A stretch of DNA of 64,000 bases from Pseudolysinimonas_A sp049651805 (lineage in GTDB: Bacteria > Actinomycetota > Actinomycetes > Actinomycetales > Microbacteriaceae): NCBI RefSeq assembly GCF_049651805.1, contig NZ_JBASCU010000042.1:1-64000 (forward strand), written 5' to 3'. The notes beneath the pieces were generated by a model. The model was not told the DNA's origin and did not search any database. It was given only the letters and a program-made list of their open reading frames with translations. Of this stretch, positions 43,192 through 52,507 are shown in pieces; within the stretch, counting starts at the first letter, position 1; the number at the start of each line of letters is the position of its first letter. The position numbers were made by a program, and so were the translations under genes.

Positions 43192-46100
43192 TCAGGCGAG
43201 CGCCTTGCGGATGCGTTGCACCGACACCGGGCCGGCGGCCCCGAGGTGCTGCGCGAAGAGCGAGAGCCGCAACTCTTCGAGCATCCAGCGCACCTCGGCG
43301 AGCCGGGCTGGGGTGTCGGGTGTGAGCGGCAGGGAACCGCCGGCGTCGAGGTAGAGCGTCGTCGCCTGCTCGACCTCGGTCTGCCACGCGCGGTCGCGGC
43401 CGGGGTTGTCGGCGAGCCGGGCGATGCGGTGCAGCAGTCCGGCGAGATACACCGGCATGCGGCGCAGGCGCGCGAGACCGGCGAGACCGGCGAACCCGGG
43501 ATGCACGAGCGCGGCGAGCTGGCCGCGGGTGTCGCTGAGTGGCCCGATGAAGGCGAGAGAGGATGCCGCCGAGATCGCCCGATCGACCTCGCGCGCCGCG
43601 GTGAGCACCTTCGCGATCAGCGCCACGGTGTCGAACAGGGCGTCGACGAGTCCTGCCGAGACCTCGGCGCGCAGGGCGTCGAAGGCGGCCTGGTCGCGTG
43701 GCGAGCGGTTATCGACCGCGGCGGCGAGGGTGGCGAGCAGTGCGTCGTCCCACAGCGCGGCTGTCGAGGGGTAGGGGCTCGCGGCGAGGGCGAGCTTCTC
43801 GGCCGCCGTCAGGTGATCGCGCACGTAGCTGACGGGGCTCGGCACGGTGAGGGCGAGAAGCCGCAGCACGCCGCGCGAGTGGGCCACCTTCGCGTCGTCG
43901 TCCGTGGCGAACACCTTCACCGCGACGCTCGCGCCCTGGTCGATCAGAGCCGGGTAGCCGCGCACGCCTCCGGCCTCCACGATTTCGGGGAGGGTGCCGA
44001 CATCCCAAACCGTGAGACCGGCGCGTTCGAGTTCGCGGCCCGGAGTGGCCCGCGCGGTCACGGCGGCGACCGTCGCGCGGGTCTTCTCGGCGAAGCGGTC
44101 GCGCAGGTCGCTCAACGACTTCGAGGTACCGAGGCGCTTGCCGCTGCGATCGACCGCCGCATACGTCATCCGCAGGTTCGCCGGCACCCGGTCGAGCTCG
44201 AAAGCAGCGGGATCGAGCACCGTGTGCGTGGCGGCGCGGATTGCGGCGGAGAGCGCGGGCAACAGCGGCTCGTCGGGATTCAGGGTGGGGAGCAGACGCC
44301 GCGCCCAGTCGGCGGCCGGAACAACGTTCTTGCGGATCGCCTTCGGCAGCGCCTTCAGCAGCGCGGTGACCAGCTCTTCGCGAAGGCCCGGCACGAGCCA
44401 CTCGAACGGGGCGCCGTCGACGGTGGCGAGGCGTTCCACGGGCAGCTCGACGGTGACGCCGTCCTCGGGGTGGCCCGGCTCGAAGCGGTAGCGCAACGTG
44501 AAGTCGCCGAGGTGGTCGGGGAAGGCGGCGGGATCGAGTGCGTCGTCGTCTTCGTCGAGGAGATCGGCGCGGGTCATCGTCAACAGCGCGGGATCGCTGA
44601 CGCGGGCATCCTTCCACCAGCGCTCGAACGCGCGCACATCGGTGATCTCACGCGGGATGCGGGCGTCGTAGAACTCGATCACCGCTTCGTCGTCGACCAG
44701 GATGTCGCGGCGGCGGGTGCGCTCCTCGACTTCCGCGAGCTCGGCCCGCAGCGCCCGGTTGGCGCGGTCGAAGTCGTAGAGCCCGTTGCCGCGGATCACG
44801 AACGGCCAGTCGCCCTCGATCAACGCGTGCCGCAGGAACAGTTCGCGCGCCTCGACCGGATCGATGCGGCCGAGCTGCACCGTGCGACGCGCGACGATCG
44901 GCAGCCCGAACAGCGTCACCCGCTCGAACGCAACGGCAGATCCCTGCTTCTTCGCCCAGTGCGGCTCGGAGTACGACCGCTTCGCGAGGTCGCCCGCGAG
45001 CTTCTCAGCCCAGGCGGGATCGATCGCCGCGACAGTGCGGGCGAACAGCCGGCTGGTCTCGACAAGTTCCGCGGCCATCACGAACTCGGGGTTCTTCTTC
45101 GCGAGCGCCGACCCGGGGAAGATCTGGAACCGCTGCCCCCGAGCCCCGAGGTAGTCGCGCTGCCCCTTCTCCCCAGGAGATCGGCGATCGCGCATCCCGA
45201 GGCGGCTGAGGAGGCCGGCGAGCATCGAGCGATGGATGCTGTCGGCGTCTGTCGACGGGTCGCCGGGCGTCAGCCCGAGCGGCTTCGCGGCCCGCACGAT
45301 CTGGCGATACAGGTCGTGCCACTCCCGCACCCGCAGGTAGTTGAGGTACTCGGCCTTGCACATGCGCCGGAACGCGCTGCTCGACCGCTCCTTCTGCTCC
45401 TTCTCCAGATGGTTCCAGAGGTTGAGCAGCGTCACGAAGTCACTCGTCGGATCCACGAAGCGGGCGTGCTGCTGGTCGGCCTGCGCGCGCTTCTCGAGGG
45501 GGCGCTCGCGCGGGTCCTGGATGCTCAGCCCCGCGACGATCGCCGCCACCTCGCGCACCACCCCGTGCTGCTTCGCCTCGACCAGCATCCGCGCGAACCG
45601 CACATCCACCGGCAGCTGCGTCAGCATCCGCCCGGTCTTCGACAGCCGCCCGCCGTCGGTCGCACCGAGTTCGGCGAGCAGGTCGAGACCGTCGCGCACG
45701 CCGCGCTTGTCGGGCGGCTGCAGGAACGGGAAGGCGAGGATGTCGCCGAGACCGAGCGCCATCATCTGCAGGATGACGGCGGCGAGGTCGGTGCGCAGGA
45801 TCTCGGGGTCGGTGTACTCGGGCCGCTTCGCGTAGTCGTCTTCGGCGTACAGCCGGATCGCGATGCCGTCGCTCGTGCGGCCCGCGCGCCCCGAGCGCTG
45901 GTTCGCGGAGGCCTGGCTGATCGCCTCGATCGGCAGCCGCTGCACCTTGGAGCGCGGGCTGTACCGCGAGATGCGGGCGGTGCCGGCATCCACCACGTAC
46001 TTGATGCCCGGCACCGTGAGGCTCGTCTCGGCGACGTTGGTGGCCAGCACGACGCGACGACGGATGCCGGGGGCGCGCTTGGTGTCGAACACGCGGTGCT

Positions 46101-46926
46101 GCTCGGCGCTGCTGAGGCGGCCGTAGAGCGGCACGACCTCGGTGTGCGGGCGGCTGCTCAACGCATCCTGAGCGTCGCGGATCTCGGCCTCACCCGACAG
46201 GAACACGAGCACGTCGCCCTCGGGCTCCCGCGCCAGTTCGTCGAGGGCGGCCGCGATGCCCTGGAGGTAGTCGAGATCTTCGACCGGCTCGCCCTCTTCG
46301 TCGTCCATGCGTTCGGACACGAGCGGGCGGTAGCGGATCTCGACGGGGTAGGTGCGGCCGCTCACCTCGACGATCGGGGCGGGGGTGCCGTCGGCGGCGG
46401 CGAAGTGGCGGGCGAACGACTCGGGGTCGATCGTCGCGGAGGTGACGATCACCTTGAGGTCGGGGCGGAGGGGGAGGAGCTGGGCGAGGTAGCCGAGCAG
46501 GAAGTCGATCGTCAGCGACCGCTCGTGGGCCTCGTCGATGATGATCGTGTCGTAGCGCCTGAGGTCGCGGTCGCGCTGCAGCTCGGCGAGCAGCACCCCG
46601 TCGGTCATCAGCTTCACGCGGGTGTCGCGGGCCGACCGGTCGTCGAAGCGCACCTGATAGCCGACGATGCCGCCGAGCTCGACTCCGAGTTCGGATGCGA
46701 TGCGCTCGGCCACCGACCGGGCGGCGATGCGCCGCGGCTGGGTGTGGCCGATCTTTTCGCGCCCGAGCTCGAGGCAGATCTTGGGCAACTGGGTGGTCTT
46801 GCCCGAGCCGGTCTCGCCCGCGACGATCACCACCTGGTTCGCCGCGATGACGTGCGCGATCTCGTCCCGCACCTGGCTGACGGGCAGCTCGGGCGGGTAG
46901 GTGATCGCAAGGGCGGCGGGAGACAT
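43192..46926 (-). CDS. hrpA: ATP-dependent RNA helicase HrpA
   Basis: 1244 aa, full length for HrpA. Walker A GETGSGKTT (residues ~37-45), DEAH (IIIDEAHERS), VTSATI, and helicase C motifs (RSGRAGRTSDG), followed by the HA2/OB-fold and a long HrpA-specific DUF3418 region. HrpA resolves stalled ribosomes on mRNA in E. coli. Expressed alone; ATG with TAAGCT nine bases upstream, possibly leaderless. Confidence 0.95.
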   Translation of the reverse strand: MSPAALAITYPPELPVSQVRDEIAHVIAANQVVIVAGETGSGKTTQLPKICLELGREKIGHTQPRRIAARSVAERIASELGVELGGIVGYQVRFDDRSARDTRVKLMTDGVLLAELQRDRDLRRYDTIIIDEAHERSLTIDFLLGYLAQLLPLRPDLKVIVTSATIDPESFARHFAAADGTPAPIVEVSGRTYPVEIRYRPLVSERMDDEEGEPVEDLDYLQGIAAALDELAREPEGDVLVFLSGEAEIRDAQDALSSRPHTEVVPLYGRLSSAEQHRVFDTKRAPGIRRRVVLATNVAETSLTVPGIKYVVDAGTARISRYSPRSKVQRLPIEAISQASANQRSGRAGRTSDGIAIRLYAEDDYAKRPEYTDPEILRTDLAAVILQMMALGLGDILAFPFLQPPDKRGVRDGLDLLAELGATDGGRLSKTGRMLTQLPVDVRFARMLVEAKQHGVVREVAAIVAGLSIQDPRERPLEKRAQADQQHARFVDPTSDFVTLLNLWNHLEKEQKERSSSAFRRMCKAEYLNYLRVREWHDLYRQIVRAAKPLGLTPGDPSTDADSIHRSMLAGLLSRLGMRDRRSPGEKGQRDYLGARGQRFQIFPGSALAKKNPEFVMAAELVETSRLFARTVAAIDPAWAEKLAGDLAKRSYSEPHWAKKQGSAVAFERVTLFGLPIVARRTVQLGRIDPVEARELFLRHALIEGDWPFVIRGNGLYDFDRANRALRAELAEVEERTRRRDILVDDEAVIEFYDARIPREITDVRAFERWWKDARVSDPALLTMTRADLLDEDDDALDPAAFPDHLGDFTLRYRFEPGHPEDGVTVELPVERLATVDGAPFEWLVPGLREELVTALLKALPKAIRKNVVPAADWARRLLPTLNPDEPLLPALSAAIRAATHTVLDPAAFELDRVPANLRMTYAAVDRSGKRLGTSKSLSDLRDRFAEKTRATVAAVTARATPGRELERAGLTVWDVGTLPEIVEAGGVRGYPALIDQGASVAVKVFATDDDAKVAHSRGVLRLLALTVPSPVSYVRDHLTAAEKLALAASPYPSTAALWDDALLATLAAAVDNRSPRDQAAFDALRAEVSAGLVDALFDTVALIAKVLTAAREVDRAISAASSLAFIGPLSDTRGQLAALVHPGFAGLAGLARLRRMPVYLAGLLHRIARLADNPGRDRAWQTEVEQATTLYLDAGGSLPLTPDTPARLAEVRWMLEELRLSLFAQHLGAAGPVSVQRIRKALA

Positions 46927-46960
46927 GAGCCGTTCAGCTTATGGCTCCCGCCGCCGGTGA

Positions 46961-47938
46961 TCAGCCCGTGGTGACGAGTTCTTGCTCCAGTCGGGCGTAG
47001 CTGGCCTCCATGCCGTCGGTCATGCCGGTGGCGAGGATGGCGTCGCGCTGAACAGCGTCGGCGTACGTGATGTAGAGGGTCAGCAGCGTCACGCCGTCCT
47101 CTTCGGCGAAGGACAGGTCGTTCGTCGTCGCCGGGAAGTCGGCGCCGGTCATCCGCTCGGTGGTGACGATGCGGCGTTCCGGCTCGAACACGAGGGTTTC
47201 GCCGTCGAAACCGAAGCCTTCGCCGCCATCGATGGGCTCCCAGAAGTAGCGGTAGGCACCGCCCGGCCTGTTGTCGACCTCGCAGACGGTCAGCTTCCAG
47301 CCGTCGGGGCCGAGCAGCCAGCGCTTCATCAGCTCCGGCTCGGTGTGGGCCCGCCAGATGAGGTGCAGCGGCGCCTCGAACGCCCGCGTGATGCGCACGT
47401 GCTGGTCGTCGAGCACCTCGACCTGCGTGCCCTTGCCGAGCGCGTAGTCGCGCAGGTCGGCGAGCACGACGTCGAGCTGCGACAGCGCTTCGCGGAACCC
47501 TTCGACCATGCCCATCGCGACGAGCTTCTCGAGATCGGCGGTGCTGTCGAAGCGAGAGACGACCTTGAGTCGCGATCCGCCGTCGGTCTCCTCGAAGCTC
47601 ATCGTCGTGCGGTTGGTCGGCATGCCAGCGTCGATCTTCCCGTCGGCATCGGTGAAGCTGTCGACGACCTCGATCGAGTGCGGGGCGTCGACCGTGGTGA
47701 ACGTCCACGCGGCGTGGTGGTTCTCGCCGTCGGGGCCGGTCATCCGGTATCGCGCCGAGCCGCCGGGCCGGAGGTCGTACTCGCCGAACGTCGCCGGGTA
47801 TCCGGGTGGGCCCCAAAAGCGCTCGAGGCGACGCGGGTCAGCGAAGGCGTTCCAGAGCCGGCTGGCCGACACGGGGAATTCGGCTTCGACGGTCAGAGTC
47901 AGGGCCTCGGGGTCGGTGGTGACGTTGGTCACGGGCAT
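46961..47938 (-). CDS. Tandem SRPBCC (AHSA1-like) domain protein
   Basis: 325 aa with two START/SRPBCC domains of the activator-of-Hsp90-like type (residues ~10-160 and ~175-320), each with a DPRRLERFWGPP- or EPELMKRWLLGP-like start. Such proteins bind hydrophobic ligands and usually pair with an ArsR regulator, as here (43 bp upstream gene on the same strand). AAGGA before the ATG. Ligand unknown. Confidence 0.9.
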   Translation of the reverse strand: MPVTNVTTDPEALTLTVEAEFPVSASRLWNAFADPRRLERFWGPPGYPATFGEYDLRPGGSARYRMTGPDGENHHAAWTFTTVDAPHSIEVVDSFTDADGKIDAGMPTNRTTMSFEETDGGSRLKVVSRFDSTADLEKLVAMGMVEGFREALSQLDVVLADLRDYALGKGTQVEVLDDQHVRITRAFEAPLHLIWRAHTEPELMKRWLLGPDGWKLTVCEVDNRPGGAYRYFWEPIDGGEGFGFDGETLVFEPERRIVTTERMTGADFPATTNDLSFAEEDGVTLLTLYITYADAVQRDAILATGMTDGMEASYARLEQELVTTG

Positions 47939-47981
47939 GACTTCATCCTTCTTCTCGGTAGTGGTGGTCAGTCGCGGTGGG

Positions 47982-48320
47982 TCAGTCGTCGTCGGCGAGA
48001 ACGGCGTCGAGCCGGTCGATGCGCCCGCGCCAGAGTTCGGCGTAGCCGTCGAGCAGGGTGCGGGCGCGAGCGATGGTGGTCGCGTCGGCGCGCACGATGC
48101 GCTCGCGGCCGCGGGCCTCCTTCGTCACCAGTCCGGCTCCTTCTAGAACGGCGACGTGCTTCTGTACGGCGGCGAACGACATCGCGTATGCACCCGCGAG
48201 TTCGCTGACGGATGCCTCGCCGACAAGGGTGCGCCGCACGATGTCTCGCCGCGTCGCATCGGCGAGGGCGTGGAAGATGCGGTCGACCTCGGCGTCGCTC
48301 AACTCAATATCTACAACCAT
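47982..48320 (-). CDS. ArsR family regulator
   Basis: 112 aa winged helix (HALADATRRDIVRRTLVGEA, then SVSELAGAYAMSFAAVQKHV) without the Cys metal-binding motif of ArsR/SmtB sensors. Start set at the ATG at 48320, which lies inside the palindrome 48312-48329. The mRNA is probably leaderless and self-repressed. Regulates itself and the SRPBCC gene. Confidence 0.9.
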   Translation of the reverse strand: MVVDIELSDAEVDRIFHALADATRRDIVRRTLVGEASVSELAGAYAMSFAAVQKHVAVLEGAGLVTKEARGRERIVRADATTIARARTLLDGYAELWRGRIDRLDAVLADDD

Positions 48321-48329
48321 TTGGTTGTA
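48312..48329. promoter_or_regulatory. ArsR operator overlapping its own start codon
   Basis: TACAACCA and TGGTTGTA form a perfect 8-bp inverted repeat around TT. The ArsR ATG (48318-48320) lies inside it. Bound repressor would block the start of a leaderless transcript. Confidence 0.7.
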
Positions 48330-48387
48330 CGTTAGCCGCAAGATCCCGCGGTGTCAACCCTGGGCGGGACGCCTACCCTGGAACACC

Positions 48388-49230
48388 ATGACCGCGACGC
48401 CACACCTGATCACCGCCCACGACCTCAACGGGGTGCTCGGTGCCGTCAGCATCCTCGACGTGCGGTGGCGGCTCGACCAGCCGGATGGGCGCCCTGACTA
48501 CCTCGCCGGCCACATCCCGGGCGCCGTCTACGTCGACCTCGACACCGAGCTCGCCGACCACTCCCGCCCCGCCACCGAGGGTCGGCATCCGTTGCCCCCG
48601 GCCGGTGTTCTGCAGACCGCCGCTCGACGGTGGGGCCTGCGCAACGATCGCACTGTCGTCGTCTACGACGACCTCGGCAGCATGTCGGCCGCTCGAGCCT
48701 GGTGGATGCTGCGCGACGGCGGGCTCGACGACGTGCGCGTTCTCGACGGCGGGCTCGGGGCGTGGCGCGCGGAGGGCTACCCGCTCGAGACGGGCGAGGT
48801 CGTGCCGCGCCCGGGCGACGTGCGGCTGCGACGCGGCGTCATGCCCGTGATCGGCATCGACGACGCCGCCCGTTTCCCCGACCTCGGCACCCTCTTCGAC
48901 GCGCGGGCCGCCGAACGGTACCGCGGCGAACAGGAGCCCGTCGATCCCCGGGCGGGCCACATCCCCGGAGCGGTGAGTGCGCCATCCGCCGCGAATCTCG
49001 ACGCCGACGGGCGCTTCCTGCCGGCCGAGCAGCTGCGGGCGCGGTTCCTCGGGCTGGGTGCCGACCCCGGGGCTCCGGTGGCGACCTACTGCGGCTCCGG
49101 CGTGGTGGCGGCCCACCAGGTGCTCGCCCTCACGCTCGCGGGCTTCGAGCCGGCTCTGTACCCGGGCTCGTGGAGCCAGTGGTCGCAACATCCCGACCGT
49201 CCCGCGGCGACCGGACCCAGCCCGCGCTGA
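48388..49230 (+). CDS. Sulfurtransferase (tandem rhodanese)
   Basis: 280 aa, two rhodanese domains (~10-125 and ~150-265). Only the second has the catalytic Cys235 (ATYCGSGV); its loop fits thiosulfate/3-mercaptopyruvate sulfurtransferases. It transfers sulfane sulfur to thiols or cyanide. Divergent from the ArsR gene, 67 bp apart. A TACCCT hexamer eight bases before the ATG is consistent with leaderless transcription. Confidence 0.9.
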   Translation: MTATPHLITAHDLNGVLGAVSILDVRWRLDQPDGRPDYLAGHIPGAVYVDLDTELADHSRPATEGRHPLPPAGVLQTAARRWGLRNDRTVVVYDDLGSMSAARAWWMLRDGGLDDVRVLDGGLGAWRAEGYPLETGEVVPRPGDVRLRRGVMPVIGIDDAARFPDLGTLFDARAAERYRGEQEPVDPRAGHIPGAVSAPSAANLDADGRFLPAEQLRARFLGLGADPGAPVATYCGSGVVAAHQVLALTLAGFEPALYPGSWSQWSQHPDRPAATGPSPR

Positions 49231-49254
49231 GGCGTCGGTGGCAGGATGGGAGGG

Positions 49255-50091
49255 ATGACTACGACGATCCCCACCCTGAAACTCAATGACGGCCACGACA
49301 TCCCTCAGCTCGGATTCGGAGTATTCAAGGTCGATCCCGACGAGACCGAGCGCATCGTCTCCGACGCCCTCGCAGCCGGCTACCGGCACATCGACACCGC
49401 GGCGGTCTACGGCAATGAGGTCGGCGTGGGTCGCGCGATCGCGGCATCGGGCGTTCCGCGCGAAGAGCTGTTCATCACCACGAAGCTGTGGAACTCCGAT
49501 CAGGGCACCCAGTCGGCGTTCGACGCGATCGACCTCAGTCTCGACAAGCTCGGGCTCGACAGCGTCAACCTCTACCTGATCCACTGGCCGCGCCCGGATC
49601 TCGACCGATACCTCGAGACGTGGTTGGCGATGGAGCAGATCCGGGATGACGGCAAGGCGACGAGCATCGGCGTCTCGAACTTCCACATTCCGCACCTCGA
49701 CACGATCATCGCCGGGTCGTCGACCGTTCCCGCGGTCGACCAACTCGAACTGCACCCGACATTCCAGCAGCGCGAACTGCGCGCGTTCGGCGCTGAACAC
49801 GGCATCGCGATCGAGTCGTGGGGTCCGCTGGGGCAGGGCAAGTACGACCTGCTCGGGATGCCCGCGATCACCCGGATCGCTGCGGCGCATGGGGTGACCC
49901 CGGCCCAGGTGGTCATCCGCTGGCACCTGCAGAGCGGCATCATCGTGTTCCCGAAGTCGAACTCGGCCGAGCGGATGCGGGAGAACTTCGACGTCTTCGG
50001 CTTCGAGTTGACCGCGGATGAGCTGGCGGCGATCGACGCGCTCGACGCGGGCAACCGTGTGGGATCGAACCCCGAGACGGCGACGTTCTAG
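49255..50091 (+). CDS. Aldo/keto reductase
   Basis: 278 aa TIM barrel with the AKR tetrad: HIDTAAVYGNE (Asp, Tyr), TTKLW (Lys), LIHWPRP (His). It ends with the NADPH-binding PKSNSAERMREN segment, as in AKR5 2,5-diketo-gluconate-type reductases. Start placed at the ATG at 49255; an ATG 9 bp upstream is possible. Substrate unknown. Followed 4 bp later by the DUF255 gene. Confidence 0.9.
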   Translation: MTTTIPTLKLNDGHDIPQLGFGVFKVDPDETERIVSDALAAGYRHIDTAAVYGNEVGVGRAIAASGVPREELFITTKLWNSDQGTQSAFDAIDLSLDKLGLDSVNLYLIHWPRPDLDRYLETWLAMEQIRDDGKATSIGVSNFHIPHLDTIIAGSSTVPAVDQLELHPTFQQRELRAFGAEHGIAIESWGPLGQGKYDLLGMPAITRIAAAHGVTPAQVVIRWHLQSGIIVFPKSNSAERMRENFDVFGFELTADELAAIDALDAGNRVGSNPETATF

Positions 50092-50095
50092 AGCG

Positions 50096-51916
50096 ATGAC
50101 CGGCAGCAGGCTCGCCGACTCGACGAGCCCGTACCTGCGCTCGCACGCCGGCAACCCGGTCGACTGGTGGCCGTGGAGCGAGGAGGCCTTCGCCGAGGCC
50201 GCGCGGCGCGATGTGCCGGTGCTCATCTCGATCGGCTACGCGACCTGCCACTGGTGTCACGTGATGGCGCGCGAGAGCTTCTCCGACCCCGAGGTGGCGG
50301 CCCAGCTGGCGGCCGGATTCGTCGCCATCAAGGTCGATCGCGAGGAGCATCCCGATGTGGATGCCGCCTATCTCGCGGCGGCGAGCGCGTTCACCCCGTC
50401 GCTCGGCTGGCCGCTCACGGTGTTCACCACCCCGGCGGGCGCGGCCTTCTACGCCGGCACCTACTTTCCGCCGCGACCCGTGCAGGGTATGCCGGCCTTT
50501 CGTGAGGTGCTCGACGCGATCACCGACGCGTGGACGCAGCGCCGCGACGACGTCGAGCAGACGGCGACCGCCCTGGTCGCGGCGCTGACCGCCGACCGCC
50601 CCGTCACCGAGCTCGACGGCCTGCCACCCGCCGCCCTCGACGACGCCGTCGGCGGCCTCCTGGCGGCGGAAGACCGGGAGTTCGGCGGATTCGGTACAGC
50701 GCCCAAGTTTCCGACGACGCCAGCGCTCGCCTTTCTGCTCGAGCATGGCGGTGAGCCGGCCCGAGCGCTCGCGGAACGCACGCTGGCACGCATGGCGGCA
50801 TCCCCGCTGCGCGACGCGGTCGAGGGCGGCTTCTTCCGGTATGCCGTGCATCGCGACTGGAGCGAGCCGCACTACGAACGGATGCTGACCGACAACGCCC
50901 AGTTGTTGGCGTGCTACGCCGCGGTGGGCGACGAAGCGACGGCAACCGGCATCGCGGAGTTCCTGCTCGGCGTGCTGCGGTTGCCGGGCGGCTTCGCGTC
51001 GGGGCAGGACAGCGAGAGCGAGATCGACGGGGTGCGCGACGAGGGCGGCTACTACGCACTCGACGCCGCGGCCCGCAGCACCCAGCCGCCGCCCCCGCTC
51101 GACGCCAAGGTGCTGACCGGGCTCAACGGGCTGGCGATCGGCGCGCTGGCCGACGCCGGGGTACGGTTCGGGAACCGCGAGTGGATCGCCGCGGCGCGCG
51201 AGGTCGCGGATGCCGTGCTGGCCGTGCACGGGTCCGTTGCGCCGCTGCGCCGGGCATCGCTCGACGGCCGGGTGTCGGATGCGGTGGCGACTCTCGAGGA
51301 CTACGGCGGGTTCGCCGGGGGGCTCGCGCGACTGGCCCTCGCCGCCGGGGAACCGCGCTACGCCACGGTGGCTCGAGACCTGATCGAGTCGTGCGTGGAT
51401 GGCGACCACATCGCGGCACCGTCGGGGGCAGACCCGGTACTGGCGGCGCGCGGCCTCGCTCTGCCCCCGGAGATCTCCGACGGGGCGACACCGTCGGGGC
51501 GCGCGCTGCTCGCCGATGCGGCCCTGCTGCTCGCGGCGCTCAGCGGCGACGACGCCCATCGGCGGATCGCGGAACGGGCGATCGCGCCCGCGCTCGCGTC
51601 GGCATCCGCGCAGCCGCTGTCGTTCGGTGGTGCGCTCAGCGTCGCGGTGCGCCTGGGTCGTGCGGTCGCCCAGCTCGTCGTTGTCGGGCCCGGAGACACG
51701 GCGCTCGCCGACGTGGCGCGAGGCTGGGGCGGGCCGACCCGCGTGCTCGCGATCGTCACCGACGAGCAGGCGGCAACCTTCGCGGCGGAGGGCTTCGGGC
51801 TCTTCGATGCGCGGACGAGCCGTGAGGGCCTCGACACCGCGTACCTCTGCGAACACTTCGTCTGCGACCTGCCGCTCACCGACGCGGCCGCGCTCGCGGA
51901 TAGGCTCGCTTCATGA
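50096..51916 (+). CDS. DUF255 thioredoxin-domain protein (YyaL/SSP411-like)
   Basis: 606 aa. N-terminal thioredoxin-fold DUF255 with CHWCH (Cys51, Cys54) in GYATCHWCHVM, then an (alpha/alpha)6 toroid resembling N-acyl-glucosamine 2-epimerases (GGFFRYAVHRDWSEPHYERML; KVLTGLNGLAIGAL). The family is widespread but without a settled function. It overlaps the lipoprotein gene by 4 bp. Confidence 0.92.
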   Translation: MTGSRLADSTSPYLRSHAGNPVDWWPWSEEAFAEAARRDVPVLISIGYATCHWCHVMARESFSDPEVAAQLAAGFVAIKVDREEHPDVDAAYLAAASAFTPSLGWPLTVFTTPAGAAFYAGTYFPPRPVQGMPAFREVLDAITDAWTQRRDDVEQTATALVAALTADRPVTELDGLPPAALDDAVGGLLAAEDREFGGFGTAPKFPTTPALAFLLEHGGEPARALAERTLARMAASPLRDAVEGGFFRYAVHRDWSEPHYERMLTDNAQLLACYAAVGDEATATGIAEFLLGVLRLPGGFASGQDSESEIDGVRDEGGYYALDAAARSTQPPPPLDAKVLTGLNGLAIGALADAGVRFGNREWIAAAREVADAVLAVHGSVAPLRRASLDGRVSDAVATLEDYGGFAGGLARLALAAGEPRYATVARDLIESCVDGDHIAAPSGADPVLAARGLALPPEISDGATPSGRALLADAALLLAALSGDDAHRRIAERAIAPALASASAQPLSFGGALSVAVRLGRAVAQLVVVGPGDTALADVARGWGGPTRVLAIVTDEQAATFAAEGFGLFDARTSREGLDTAYLCEHFVCDLPLTDAAALADRLAS

Positions 51917-52452
51917 TGCGTGTGCTTGGGACTCCTGTCGCACTGGTGGGCATTGCGGTCGCGAGCCTGCTGCTCGCCGGCTGCACGAGCGACTTCCTCA
52001 GCGACGACGGCACCGCTGCCCCCTCTCCGACAGCGACAGAGGCCACCCCGCAACCCACCGAATCGAGCCCGGCCGAGCCGGTCGAACAGTTCGACTGCGA
52101 CGACGTGCTCATCGACCGTCCCGGCAACTACGTGCTGGGAGAGTGCGGCACCGTCACGCTCGAGGGCGGCGGCATCGACCTCACGGTCTCCTCGATCGCG
52201 AGCCTCGTCATCCGCGGTGACGGCGTCGACATCGTGGGCGAGATGCTCGGCAAGGTCGACCTGCAGGGTCAGCGTGCCGACATTTCGGCGATCAGCATCG
52301 ACGACCTGACGATCCGCGGCGAACAGAACACCGTCGTCGTCGACACGACCATCGGCACCGTCGTCGTCAACGGCAACGAGAACGTCGTGAGCACCGGCGA
52401 GGGCATCGATTCACCGGTCATCGACAACGGCCTCCTCAACGAGATCAGCTGA
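51913..52452 (+). CDS. DUF3060 lipoprotein
   Basis: 179 aa. Lipobox LLAGC (Cys24), a Ser/Thr/Pro-rich linker (~30-55) and a repetitive beta-helix-like DUF3060 region (DLTVSSIASLVIRGDG, DLTIRGEQNTVVV, VVVNGNENVV). Surface lipoprotein of unknown role. ATG in an ATGA overlap with the DUF255 gene. Confidence 0.85.
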   Translation: MMRVLGTPVALVGIAVASLLLAGCTSDFLSDDGTAAPSPTATEATPQPTESSPAEPVEQFDCDDVLIDRPGNYVLGECGTVTLEGGGIDLTVSSIASLVIRGDGVDIVGEMLGKVDLQGQRADISAISIDDLTIRGEQNTVVVDTTIGTVVVNGNENVVSTGEGIDSPVIDNGLLNEIS

Positions 52453-52462
52453 GACGACATCG

Positions 52463-52505
52463 CTGGTCGAGTAGCGCACAGCGAAACGACGCGCGTGTCG
52501 AGACC
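52463..52505. repeat. Intergenic inverted repeat (GGTCGA/TCGAGACC type)
   Basis: The gap between the lipoprotein and sulfurtransferase genes holds CTGGTCGAGTAGCG and, 17 bp later, GTGTCGAGACC, an imperfect inverted repeat. From general knowledge, similar short elements recur between genes in Microbacteriaceae. Only one copy is visible in this window. Confidence 0.5.
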
Positions 52506-52507
52506 CG

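Noticed and set aside
43216..46974. A 1252-codon open frame on + opposite hrpA
   Set aside because: Composition is that of a GC-rich reverse-complement shadow; the hrpA reading has every helicase motif.
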